NCBI GenBank assembly: GCA_036346355.1
Contig: CM070578.1
Coordinates: 13,902,501 to 13,966,500, forward strand
Reading direction: 5' to 3'
From: Rhipidocladum racemiflorum
Taxonomy: Eukaryota; Streptophyta; Magnoliopsida; Poales; Poaceae
DNA: 64,000 bases
In this document: piece by piece, positions 49,100 to 60,430 of the stretch
Layout: each line of letters opens with the position of its first letter
Numbering within the stretch: the first letter of the stretch is position 1
Translations under genes and position numbers: made by a program
Notes under the pieces: model-generated
What the model saw: the letters and a program-made list of their open reading frames with translations, nothing else
What the model was told of the DNA's origin: nothing
Databases searched by the model: none

Positions 49100-49530
49100 T
49101 AGTGTAACTCCTTGGCATTTGTATTTTGATGGATCTGTGCCAAGAAGGCGAAGGCATCGGTGTGATATTAGTTTCACCTAGGAAACAAGAGTATGGCTTC
49201 ATGTATCGGCTAAATAGCCGATGTTCAAATAATCAAGCAATCTGAAGCATTACTAAGGGTCTACAAGCGTTAGATAGCATCGGAGTAAAAGACGTCGAAG
49301 CTTTTGGAGATTCGATGTTAATTGTACAAAGAAGTCAAAGGAGAATACCGATGCAATGATGATGCACTAACCCAAGATTTGCGCCAATGCCTCCAGATCA
49401 TCGAGATATTTACTACATTTTCTATAAAACATATCCCCAGAGAAGCTAATGATAAAGCAAACCAATTGGCACAATGTGCATCAGGATACAAGATTGAACG
49501 TCGACAGGAACCAATCGAGCTAAACGTTTG
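49100..49530 (+). pseudogene. Second RNase H-like domain
   Basis: Starts WHLYFDGS near 49110, shifts frame at about 49140 and continues as EGIGVILVSPRKQEYGF, with a stop near 49242. It then reads KGLQALDSIGVKDVEAFGDS and, after another shift near 49325, ends with REANDKANQLAQCASG. The FDGS, GDS and REAN..AN.LA blocks are those of the archaeal/plant-type RNase H added to Tat-lineage Gypsy elements. Confidence 0.75.
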
Positions 49531-49559
49531 GCCGATTTTGTGTGTTCACCCTGCCGACT

Positions 49560-50706
49560 GGAGAACAGAGATAAGGGATTATTTGTCAGATCCAGCCAAG
49601 ACGACCGAGCAAAAGGTCAGGCGCAAAGCACTCAAATATGTTCTGCTGGAAGATGTATTGTACTTTCGGACTATGGAAGGTTTGTTGTTAAGATGTCTGG
49701 GAACCGAGGAAGCCAAAGTAGCAATGGGTGAAGTCCATGAAGGCATTTGTGGATCACATCAATCGGCCCATAAGATGAAATGGGTACTGAGGCGAACAGG
49801 ATATTTTTGGCCGACAATGTTGGAGGACTGCTTCAAATATTATAAAGGATGCCAAACGTGCCAAAAGTTTGGTAACATACAGTCAGCACCAGCATCGGCT
49901 TTGCATCCGATCGTCAAGCCATGGCCATTTAGAGGATGGGGTATAGACATAATCGGCCAGATATTTCCGACGTCCAGCAAAGGACATAAATTCATCCTTG
50001 CGGCTACAGATTATTTCTCAAAATGGGTTGAGGCTGTACCACTCAAGAAGGTTACTAGTAAAGAGCTGATCGACTTTGTAAATGAGCACATCGTCCATCG
50101 GTTTGGGATTCCACAAACAATCACTACCGATCGAGTCTTGTGTTCATGTCCAGCGATTTCAAAGGTTTTGCGGAAAGTCTTGGGATAAAATTACTCAACT
50201 CTTCCCCTTACTACGCTCAGGCCAACGGACAGGCCGAGTCGTCAAACAAGACGTTGATAAAGCTGATAAAAAGAAAAATTGAGGAAGAACCAAGAAGATG
50301 GCATTCAACGCTATCGGAGGCTTTATGGGCTTATCGGTTATCTCATCACGGATCAACTAAATTGTCACCCTTTCAATTGGTATATGGACAAGAAGCCGTT
50401 TTGCCCGTTGAAATCAACATCGGCTCAATAAGGCTACACGAACAAGATAAGGTGTCAGCTGATGAGTACAAACAGGCGATGCTTGACAATCTAGATGATT
50501 TAGCTGAACTAAGGCTGATCACGTTAGAACGGCTTAGAAGGAACAAAGAGATGGTTGCCAGGTCGTACAATAAAAAAGTGATTTTAAAATCATTCAATCA
50601 AGCCGATTTAGTATGGAAAACCGTATTGCCGATTGGGTCTAAAGATAATCGATTCGGCAAATGGTCTCCAACATGGGAAGGACCTTATAAGATCAATCTA
50701 GGTTGA
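49560..50706 (+). pseudogene. Gypsy integrase, frameshifted
   Basis: Zinc-binding HHCC part: HEGICGSHQSAHKMK...CFKYYKGCQTC (49735-49860). Catalytic core: GWGIDIIGQ (first Asp), FGIPQTITTD (second Asp), then a frameshift near 50125 and NGQAESSNKTL (Glu). The C-terminal region ends near 50706 with WEGPYKI. The second Asp region is directly hit by the frameshift. Confidence 0.85.
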
Positions 50707-50908
50707 CGGGAATTCATATATACTGGAATCCTTAGAAGGGTTCGTCCTACCTAAAGCGATCAATGGAAAATATCTGAAGGCATATCACCCAAGCATATGG
50801 GTCGGGTCCTAACTACGGGGAGAGACATCAGGATCAATGACAAGCACATATGCATAAAATCGGTCATACAAATTAATCGAGCCGCTTTAAACCCATCCAC
50901 ATCAAAGT

Positions 50909-53890
50909 TTACAAAATCGGACGCCACCGATTAAGCAAAAGTTCAAAAGACGTCATCGAGTTTAAAGCAATATTACAAAGATCGGCCATAAATCGAAGTC
51001 TAGTGTAGTCCCGACCGCAAATGGGCTCCCAAAGCCGATAGTGCGCCGCCGCCCTACCAATGGTAGCTTCAATGCTGTCTATCAATTGTTGGTCATTTCT
51101 TTGCATCACCCGGATCGAAACTATCTTGGCCGACTGGTTCTTGACTTGGGCAAAAACCTCGCCGATTTGCTGCCTCTGGACGGCTAGTGAAGACGTTGAG
51201 TTGGTGATGCTAAGCTGACATTCCGCAAGTTCTTTTGTAACAAGAGCCAGCTGTTCTTCAAGTTTGGCCTTGGACGACTCCAGCTCTTGAGCCTTGCTCT
51301 TAGTCATTTTTAGTGTAGCTGTGCCTTGGTCAAATGTGCTCTTTCGAGATTTGGCATCAGCTATGAGTTTGTCCAAGATCTCTTGATCGGCTTGTTGGGC
51401 CTTCCTCTGTTCAACTCTTAGCTTGGCTGACTCCACGTCTAGCCGATGAGCGTCCAAGTGACAGACCTCAAGCAGTGCATTCATGGCGGCAGAAGGGAGA
51501 TCTGCTTGCATGGCCGCCATAGCATCCCTCAGTGGTTGCGTGTTAGCCAGTAGAGCCGCCTCTGGTTGCATCACCTCGTCCAAAAGACGATTAAGTCGCT
51601 CCTGCATACCCGGCGCAACGGTAACAGCAGCCGATGCTGGAGCAGAGGCCGCTATTATGCGTTGGATATCGGCCGGGTAGTCATCAGTGGCCACAATCTC
51701 CGGGTCGTCAAGCTCGTCCAAGGAAAAGCCTAAAAGGTCGGCTAAGTCCATCGGCGGAGTCGGGCCAGGAGCAGGTTTTGGAGGTGACGGGCGGATGGCG
51801 GAGCAGAGCCACACCGGCAAGACAAGCACGTCGGTTTGAGTCTTCTGCATCGGCTTCTAGCAATTGAGCGGAGGTTTCCTGAAAAATATTTTCACGATAA
51901 GATCAAGGAAGACAAAGATAAGTCAAGAATAAGGGTCGAAGCTAACCGCAGTAGCCGATCCGGTTGGAGATGCTGCTGCATCACGGCCTGCAGGCTTTGG
52001 GGATCGCTTAATGACAACTCTACGGCTTTTCTTCTCTAAAAAAAAAACGAACATGGGTTTAGCCGACAGCAAGCATGAAACTTCATTTGGTGGAAGATGG
52101 AACTGGACGTACTTTTGGTGCGCTGGACGGCAAGATCAGACAGCGATGGGCTATTGACCCCCAACGTGCCAGAAGATAAACCGGCAAGAGGAGTCGATGA
52201 CCTTGGCCGTTTTGAGCGATCGTCGGCCGATGCGGCTTGCGCTGGGGTTGATCTTTTGCTAATCTGAAAAGGGTAAAAGATATGGTTAAGCCGATGAAAA
52301 TCTTATTCCAATAAAACATCAAAATGAAAATACCTCTAAAGACGAGTTAGCGTCGCTCGAACTCGAGCTAGACCCAGCAACGGTCTCCGTCGGCTCTCGA
52401 AAACCAGGAAGAAAAGAGGACAGGACCTCGGGAATAGTGCGCCTCCGCAAGAGTGCCTCAGCTATGGAAGCCCACCATGTGGTAAATTGGCCCGATCGAC
52501 GCGTGTTTAGCACGAGGAAGGGCAAGTCTACCACATGGAGTTCATCGGCTAGCTCAATAATAAGATCCGCCGCAGTAGAGTTAGTTACTTTGTTTCGTGG
52601 TTTAATCATCCTAAGCAAAGGAAAGCAAGGGATGGTTTGTCCGAAACCCAGCTGGCGTGCATAAACTGAAGGATGATAGAATTCATAGGTCGGCTGAAAG
52701 GTTCGGTTTCGAGTACTTAAGCCGACGTGAAGGATGCAAGGAGAAATCAGCAGGGGAAGCAGATCAAGAGTGGATTGGGGCATTAGAGAGCTATCAGAGT
52801 TTAAACGAAGAAAAGAAGGCCACGGGAGATCGGCTAATTGGCTATACGAAAAGAAATCTCTACGGTTGAAAGAGGCTTGGTTAAGATGCAGAAAAAGGAC
52901 AAGTATTTATGGAAGCCGTAGAGAGATTTTTGTTCATCGATGAACACATGGTGAATTTTTCACTGGGATCGGCTAGGTTGGAATACAGGGACGGCACCCT
53001 CAGGAAAGTCTTCCGTTGGGAAAGCCGATTCTTCCGAAGGGTCCGGGATAATGAGGCGGCCAAAAACGCAGTAAAGCCAAATCTGGATAAACCAAAGAGG
53101 GCCGCCAACATTACCGACGACATAGGAACCATTGCCAGTGAAAAGCCGACTCCTGATGATATGCATCATATGGTATACGGCGCCAAAGAAGGACTTCCTA
53201 AAGCTAGCCGATGACCCATAACCGATTGCTCGACATAAATTGATAGACCTGGGTTGGTCCTAGGGAAGCGCCACGTAAGAGGAATCGGTCTAACCATAAG
53301 TTGATAAAGGCTACGTGTTCTTCATCGTCTGAGGGCGGTTACTTTGTTGTTATTTTGGATATATTTGGACCAACCTTCTCCCTTTTTTCTGGTCAATTTG
53401 TACCGAGGTTTCCCACTAAAAGCCGATATTTGTTCTCCATCGTGCCTAAGACAAAGATAATTTAGCCATATCTAAAAGGGTTGGGCCGATGGGACCGGTT
53501 GGGAAAAAGAAGGCGTTAAAAGAGTCCGACCAAAAATAGCGGTGCAAAGCAGCTACTAAAGATTCGTTGGGCTCCGGCAGCTAAGGACATGGGGATACAC
53601 TCAAAGAATGCCCATACCTTCCCACTCTGCTTTCTTTTGGGCCGATACTCTAATGTACCAGACCTCCGGCCCTTGAGAGCTGTCGGCCAAGCCCTAAAAC
53701 TTTTGGACCATTCGTTGATGTTGTAACCAGAGCCGATAAAGGGAGTCTAGGATTTCATCTCCAATGACAAGATCGGGTTCTATGGTTCCTATAGGACCTA
53801 GGAAATCTTGATGATCGCTATCTGGGATCGGAACAAGTACCGAGATGCGTCCATTTCAGCCGATGCTATGAGAAGAAGGGTTGAAGCGGA
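50909..53890 (-). pseudogene. Antisense gene resembling plant-mobile-domain proteins
   Basis: The minus strand carries, in order from about 53890 down: EVWYIRVSAQKKAEWEGMGI (about 53645), GPIGPTLLDMAKL (about 53490), VGNVGGPLWFIQIWLYCVFG (about 53080), a frame 52783-52319 with SGQFTTWWASIAEALL and a Ser-rich tail, short pieces at 52265-52083 and 52040-51940, and a 313-codon coiled-coil frame 51850-50909. The WW and GPLWF patterns are those of the plant mobile domain (also called aminotransferase-like), found in host MAIN/MAIL proteins and in some retroelements. Exons joined by GT-AG introns are likely, for example one ending in TTTTTCAG at about 51878. Frameshifts and stops show decay. The coding strand opposes the retroelement's own genes. 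Confidence 0.6.
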
Positions 53891-54138
53891 GGAAAGCCGA
53901 TTTCAGGATTAACGAGAGCACGCCAGGGTGAAAATGACTGCGAGGGGCCTCATATTTATACCTCGGTGAAAAGGTGAAAAGGCGGGAACAGATTCTTTGC
54001 ATTGAAAACGCGCCGAGAGCATTGCGCGCCATTAATGGGGAAGTTAATGAGGTGAATCCTAAACGACAAGCCGATCACAGAAAAGACGAAGGGATTTTTG
54101 AAAGATAACAAGTTACCTTTCAAAAATGGGGGGCATAT

Positions 54139-54747
54139 GTTTGCACCAAAATTCGGCATGTATTGAAATCGGTCTAAAAATAAAAAAGGTATTAAATTGC
54201 AATCGGTAAGCGACTTCGGAAAAGATCCTATTCTAAAAAAGGAAAGGAATTCGGATACGAGGCCGCTACGGGTAAATACACCGTATCCATGTGCGACTCG
54301 GATCGGCCAGGCGTGTTATAAAAGGGGGCGTAAGCAAAGGGAATCAATCAATTCCAACAACACCTACTTTTTCTGACCTTTTCTTTTACATTGCTTTAGC
54401 TTCATAGATTTCTCTGCAAGTCGACGGAATCAACATAGCTGCGCATCGCCGATTGTTGATTTTGGCCGATTTCACCCAGGTTTGATTTGCTTCGTTTTGT
54501 TGCGCATCGCCTTCCCGAAGCCGATTTTACCTTATATCCCGGATCACCAGAATCGTTGATCTAGTTACCTCCTAATCGGTTCTTACCGACTAGCGAAAAG
54601 CCGATAGATCTTTGTTTATCGGCTTTGGTCGAATTACAAATTCTACCTTGTCGATTTCAGGTCAAATCGACTGGCACGCTCTGCAAACCCGGTGTTTGTC
54701 TTGTGTGTTCGAGGCTGAAAACCCCCTTCACGTTTTTCGCGCGAACA
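54139..54747 (+). repeat. 3' LTR of the Gypsy element
   Basis: 609 bp, preceded by a purine-rich tract and followed by the target duplication CATAC at 54748-54752. Confidence 0.92.
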
Positions 54748-54752
54748 CATAC

Positions 54753-56416
54753 ATACTGGGTGCTCACCAATAATTTTGTCCAATAGATAATTAATGTGTG
54801 AATGATTCTACTTTTTTTCCTGTGAAGAATCCAATCTTAGTGTGGGTTTTCTCATTGTTTCACTTGATTTGGATGTGGGCGAGTCAGGCATTTTCTCTCA
54901 GTTTCAACTGATAGTCCTAGTCTGAAAATCGACAAAGGTGTCTTCTCCAGCTGATCTTGCTAACTTCCATAGGTGCGTGCTATATACGGAAAGTGTACAT
55001 GATGCTGATGATACTATCTTTTAAGGTGGAACATTTAGATTTATTTGGATGATCTTTGAGCCATGCTATGTTATAGCCTGTCTATCAATCAGGGATGAGA
55101 AAAACAGGCTAAAGTAACTTTTGTAATGATCCAGACATGTACAATATTCGACAAAAAATTTTGACTAGATTGCTACCAAGTTTGCTGGAACCAGTGAAGA
55201 CCCTTCCAATCCCAAATACCGTCATCACTCATCAATTTTATTTATTGTTTTTCAGGTTACATTTGTATCTTGAACACTCCATGTTTAGCAGTTAATATGC
55301 AGTCACATCCCACTAAAAGGTAGTATGCTTTCTACTTCATTCTGGTACTTATTGTGCCATCCGCCATGAATTCCAACTTCAGTAAACAAAAGTTGTCTTT
55401 TGCCTCCAAAGGTTGGAAATATGCTTAGGCTTTGACCCTCTTTTTTTTTTTTATCAACCTGGTACTGTTCAGATGTGATTTATTTCTGTCTTCTGTTGTT
55501 CCTCTTCCTCATCATGTTTCTCTAAATCAAAGATAATTTGTTCCCTGATCATTAGGGTCTAGATATACGTTTGGTATTATTTTGCTCAAGTAATTATATA
55601 TTGCCTGTCATTCACCTTTGGTACCTGATTTGCTAGTTTGTGGTTGCAGGGGAATTTCAGTAAGATTCAGATTATACAGACACATTCTATTGTTAGAAGT
55701 CTATGGCTTTTTGCATGAATGCAGGGTAGTTTTTCATCTTGCTGCTTGTATAATGTATACAGGTAACTTTCGCAAGCCATACGTAAACCTTTATTTGTTA
55801 ATCGTCGGCCCACCTGGGAGCTGTCTTCTGCTACTATCATCAATTAACACAGTGCTCAACATGAGTTCCACTGGCTAGTGGCTCAGTTCATCATTGAACG
55901 GCTTATCTTAGTGCTGTAACAACAACTAGAACTCCCATGTTTCTTCGACAGGGAAATTTTCTGGTGCCACTGAAAAGGTGTCTAATTTCATTTTTTGTCA
56001 CTACTCTTTTTCTCGTTTCAATTTTGCCACTGGTCTTTGCTCTTCTTTCTCCTTTTACCATTTCCATCAGTTGACTGTGAGTTGACCTTTAGTTACATTG
56101 TTTCTTCTGTTTTTGATTTTTTTTAAAGATAATAAATAGAAGGTAATGCTATTTCCATCCACTGAAAAGAAGTCTATGATTTTATCTCTAGTTCCGCCCC
56201 TGGACACAGCTCAAATGTAAGGTAATGCTGCATGCTCTTGTTCGATCTCCTCGCTAAAAGTGTGCTGCGAGTCGTGCATCACCAGCTAGTCAGTACTCTG
56301 TACTCAGTACGTCCTTGCTGCCTTGTGCAAAAGAAGTCTCTTACCTACAGCTGTGTACTAACAACATATATACGGCTACGCACGCAGAGACATTTCGACG
56401 GCACGGCAAGATACCG
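54753..56416. other. Intergenic DNA downstream of the cytokinin oxidase gene
   Basis: No gene recognised. The 3' UTR of the minus-strand cytokinin oxidase must lie just below 56417. A GTTCCGCCCCTGGACACAG segment near 56190 resembles a transposon end but has no partner. Confidence 0.4.
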
Positions 56417-57236
56417 TCATGAGGGCAAGTGCAGCGATGCTGACGCCCTCCGAAATATCCCCTGCCCTGGGGCCAGGATGGCGAGGGGGTCGTAGGCGTT
56501 TTTCCTCAGGCGAAACGTGTCCCATCCCGCCCCGAAGTGGGCCTTCCACTCCTGCCGCGTGCTGTAGTTGGGCAGGTACTGCTTCAGCCCGATCCCCGCC
56601 TTGTCGGACCAGTCCATGATCCGGCTGTTGAGGCTCAGCGCGCGCTCCACGCTGCGGGCGCCTGGCGTCGAGGATAGGAACCCCACCAGGTAGAAAACCT
56701 CCTCGCCGGCCGGCATCACCGCCGACGTCCTGCCGTCCCATCTGCATGCATGAAACTAATTAACTACGGCATGAGCATGATCGATCGAGATCGATCGATC
56801 GATCGATGTAGTATATATATATATATATAATCTCCTACGTACGTACTCCTTGGGGTTTTGCGATTTCGGATCGAGGTGAAGCTAGCTAGCTAGGCACTTG
56901 TAATTTACCTGGACCTGTTCACTGGGTAGAGCAGCACGGGGCCGTTGCTGCTGTCTTTGAGGATCTTGCCGAAGACCTCCCGCGCGAACCTGTGGATCGT
57001 GCTCCTCGGGACGAGGAGATTAAGCCATGGGTGCGGGACCTCCCACATGCCCTTGGCCCTCAGCTCCATCTCGGAGGAGTGCACCCGATCCAGGAACTCC
57101 CTGTAGGTGACGTCTGTGTGGAACAGGGATGGAGGTATGTATCCAAGTCGGGACAGTAGGCCGTTGACCTCCTGTCAAAAAAACGCGCATGCATGCATGT
57201 AGAATTAATTCGACCGCTCTGCAGGCTAGCTACCTC

Positions 57237-57292
<56 letters not shown>

Positions 57293-58481
57293 TTGATTAA
57301 TTTGCTCACCTGTTCCATGATGTCAGCCTCTTGGGGGTTGAAGTTCTTTGTCATCTCGAGGCAGAAGAGCACCCTTCCATCTGATTCGAATTGGCCAGCC
57401 CGCACTGGGTCCTGTGGATTGAACGACGACCTCCAGCTGTTCAGGATGCCTGTCCTGTTTATGATGACGAAACCCTCAATGTAGTCGAAGGTCTTCTCTG
57501 CCGCAATAAGCATCTCCTGGTCCTCTGTGAAGCTCGCAAAATCTGAGTAGAGAACCCGTATCCACCTTACCTGTTGTACATCCAATTAACTCGATCGTGA
57601 GTGAGCTATGGAAATGCTTTTTTTATCATCAAGTTGACATGCACACAGGGTGAGTTCAGTTGTTTCGGTTTACCATTTGCGGAGCGGGCTCGAGAGCGAT
57701 CCTGGCTCTGGTGATGACGCCAAACTGACCTAGGCCGCCAAGAGCAGCATGGAAGAGATCAGAATCCTGTTCAGGTGAGCAGGTCACGACGTCACCTCTT
57801 CCTGCATTCGACAGCCATCACACAAAGTTAGCTGCATTACCTAATCTCTCGTTCGTTCATCAGATCGTCACGATATGTGTACAGTTCAGTGTGATAACCA
57901 CCAGTCACAATCTCCAGCTCGTTGACATTGCTGATCTGTGGGCCATGCCGGAACGTCTGCCCGCTGACACCCGCGTTCGACAGTGTGCCCCCGACTGTGA
58001 GGTGGAGGTAGTCTGTCCATGACTTTGGCGCCAACCCATACTTCAACGTCTCATGCAAGACATCTATCCAGAGGTCACCGCCGGAGGCATCGACATAGGG
58101 CGATGCACCGGCGTGCACCGGCATTCTGACGCTCTGGAGGGATTCCATCCTGATGACAACCCCGCCGGCGGCCTGGGACTGCCCGTATAGCGAGTGCCCG
58201 TGCCCACGGGCTGCCACCGTGAGCGCCGACCGCTCGCCCATCAAGAACACATGCCTCAAGGTCGCGGCAATGTCCGCCACCGAGCCCGGGTGAAGCACGG
58301 CGACCGGCGGGGAGCTAGAGAGGTTGCCGAAGTCCCGCGCAGCAGAAGACACGTCGCCGAAGCTGAAATGGCCGTCAAGGCGGAGTGCCCCCAGTGATGC
58401 GGGCGGTGCGTCTTGTTCAGCCACGCCACCAAGGGCCAGTAACAGGAACAGCTTCAGGTACTGCAGGAGTGATGGCTTCAT
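56417..58481 (-). CDS. CKX: Cytokinin oxidase/dehydrogenase
   Basis: Five exons: 58481-57902, 57801-57674, 57570-57310, 57171-56909 and 56741-56417. All have GT-AG borders, summing to 1557 bp and 518 residues, the usual size. The enzyme uses FAD to cleave the side chain of isopentenyl- and zeatin-type cytokinins. A hydrophobic signal peptide occupies residues 1-20. The FAD-binding domain contains RGHGHSLYGQ, whose His96 should bind FAD covalently, and SWTDYLHLTVGGTLSNAG with the catalytic Asp157. The C-terminal domain has KTFDYIEGFVIINRTG, PHPWLNLLVPRS and YDPLAILAPGQGIF. The last motif usually reads PGQRIF, so Arg-to-Gly is a local change. By sequence it belongs with the grass CKX4/CKX9/CKX10 group; I cannot assign the exact ortholog. 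Secretion or vacuolar location is inferred. Confidence 0.95.
57239..57290. repeat. (AT)n microsatellite in intron 3 of the cytokinin oxidase gene
   Basis: About 26 uninterrupted AT dinucleotides fill over a third of the 138-bp intron between exons 3 and 4. Likely length-polymorphic. Confidence 0.97.
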
Positions 58482-59126
58482 GGCCCTTGTACGGGCCGTG
58501 AGGGTTCCAGGAGGAGAGAAACACGAGAGGTGTGTAGTAGGGTGGTGGTGGTCGATGCAAGAGCAGAGGGATGGGGGTGGAGTCGAGATGGAGGGAGAGG
58601 AGGAGATTTAAAGGAGAACCGCAAGGAGGGGTTTGTGCGTGGACTGTGGACTGGTGCAGGAAGTTGTGCATGCCGTTTAGGGGTGATAGACTTTTGGATT
58701 AGGCAGATTTAAAATTGCAAATGGATTGGACCTATTTTAGATCAATAGCTATTTGGATCAGATCTAGGCCAGATTGGACTAGGCTTGGACCTTACGTTTT
58801 TCTACTAAATCACAGTATTGTATGTATTTTGTGTTAATTCTAATCATACGTATATGAATGTTGTACAAGCCAATGGCTTGGATCAAGGTCCAAGTCTTTA
58901 TCTAAGCCTGTATTAGACATAGGTTTATTGGTTTTAGTATTAGACTGGACTGAATTAAAGAAACAAAAATTTAGATTTAAATCAGACTTATGCTGGACTT
59001 CAGCCCATTATCACCCCTAATGCGATTAGACCGGTCTTGGGCACTGTTCGGTAGGCTAGAGCCTGTCGGAATTTGAAACAACACAGAGGTGGAAGAGTTC
59101 CATTCTAGAGCATGATGTTTTTGCTT
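58482..59126. promoter_or_regulatory. 5' flank of the cytokinin oxidase gene
   Basis: A pyrimidine-rich (on the minus strand) 5' UTR-like tract of about 130 bp leads to a TTTAAAT at about 58606-58612. The more distant part is AT-rich. No confident TATA box or hormone-response cluster was identified. Confidence 0.3.
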
Positions 59127-59431
59127 CTAGTTTTTTTTTAGAAATTTTACAGTACATTATACTGGTAGTATATGGTGTGTAGTAGAAATCAGATTTAGCC
59201 ATTAATTTATTAAGAATATTCGTACTACTCCACTACCGGAGAAAGTATAAATAAAAATCTCTTCTCGATCCGATGAATCAGAATCAGATTAGCTTATACT
59301 TATTTATACTTCATTCGATAGTATAGTAGTAGAAAAATACATTTAACAAATCAATGGTTATATTTGATTTCTACTACACAGTATATATTACCACTATAAT
59401 GCACCGTAAAATTTCTCTAAATAAATACTAG
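59127..59431. mobile_element. Foldback MITE with long inverted arms
   Basis: Left arm 59127-59222 and right arm about 59341-59431 are inverted copies. Shared text on the two arms includes GAAATTTTAC, GCATTATA/ACATTATA, GTGTAGTAGAAATCA and AACCATT/AGCCATT. Arms of about 85-95 bp surround about 120 bp. A target duplication could not be fixed. Confidence 0.8.
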
Positions 59432-60430
59432 CTAATATAATCCATTATATTGAAAAGAACGAACAATTCATGTTGAATTTATTGCAAAAAAATCTCTCTT
59501 TTTTAAGCTTGGTGCGCATCTGTCAGCAAGTGAACGGAGGCAGGGGAAAAGGATGGGTTCGTCCAGTAGACTCGGTTGCCCGGGAGAACAGTGACATGGC
59601 AAAGATCAAACAGGTGCAGCAAACAGAGATGGGTTTTTAAACTTGCGTCTCTGATGTGGATCTCAGTAGGATTGAACTTCTGATCAAGAATTGATGTCAA
59701 GTGGCGAACCTGACTGACTGCTGCTGGGCAGGCCCACTTCATCCCTCAAATTCGATTTTGTGTGCAGAATTCCCTGTGTTGTCTTCTGCATGATCAGCAA
59801 AGCTAAACACTCCGTGCTTTCGGATTTGTGACTGCCAAGGAGCCTGTTGAGCATATCAGATAAAGTTTCTGCCCGGATGCTTGTTCGGGTCTATTTTCCG
59901 TTTCAATATTTTGTGTTTTCTGGAATTTGATATTTTGTGGTTAGCGCAATCGTATGGACATGGATCACCCAAGCATTTTTTTTTTCTTTTTTCTTCAGCG
60001 ACAGGGATCTTCCGCCTGATAAGGTAGAATCCCTTTGCCCACACGACATCGCCACCCTAGCTAGTTATCCAATTATTCTTGCATCCCCCCCCCCCCCACC
60101 CACCCCCCACACACAAAAATACTACGCTCTTCGGTACACTTTTACATCACTTCTTATATCGAAACGGAGTTTTATAAGATATGATATACACATGCACAAT
60201 CTCAAACAGTGGCGGAGCCAGCCTAGGCCCAAGCCCCGGGTTGGACCAACTGATCTTAAATTAAGTATCTGTTTTTAATCATTTTTTAATAATTTTAAAA
60301 AAAAAATTAATGGGCTTTCGGTACTAGGCCCGGCGGCGGCAGAACTGTATACGATCTCAAAAACAAAAAAATATGAATCTTGTAGATATAATCAAAATAA
60401 CAGCGTTAAAGCAATTACAATGAGAGAGAA
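59432..60430. other. Intergenic DNA with a transposon-like start
   Basis: No gene recognised. CAGTGGCGGAGCCAG at about 60206 is a frequent start of grass transposon remnants; its other end was not found. A poly-C tract lies at 60087-60098. Confidence 0.35.

Larger units (their letters stand above)
43314..54747 (+). mobile_element. Ty3/Gypsy LTR retrotransposon, Tat-like, full length but mutated
   Basis: Two LTRs (43314-43926 and 54139-54747) start TGTTTGCACC and end CGAACA. CATAC is duplicated at 43309-43313 and 54748-54752. A primer-binding-site-like TGGCACGCCCGGTGGGACC follows the 5' LTR, and a purine run AAAAATGGGGGGCATA precedes the 3' LTR. The internal order is gag, protease, reverse transcriptase, RNase H, a second RNase H-like region, integrase: Gypsy order with the double RNase H known from the Tat lineage. 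A long region after integrase holds an antisense gene (50909-53890). Stops and frameshifts break every main gene, so the element is not autonomous. The LTRs differ at a few dozen positions, partly clustered, pointing to moderate age. Confidence 0.92.

Noticed and set aside
59503..59742. 79-codon minus-strand frame
   Set aside because: No supporting exon structure or motif.
56190..60220. GTTCCGCCCCTGG (56190) and CAGTGGCGGAGCCAG (60206) as the two ends of one element
   Set aside because: Orientation and spacing would place the whole cytokinin oxidase gene inside, and no target duplication supports it.
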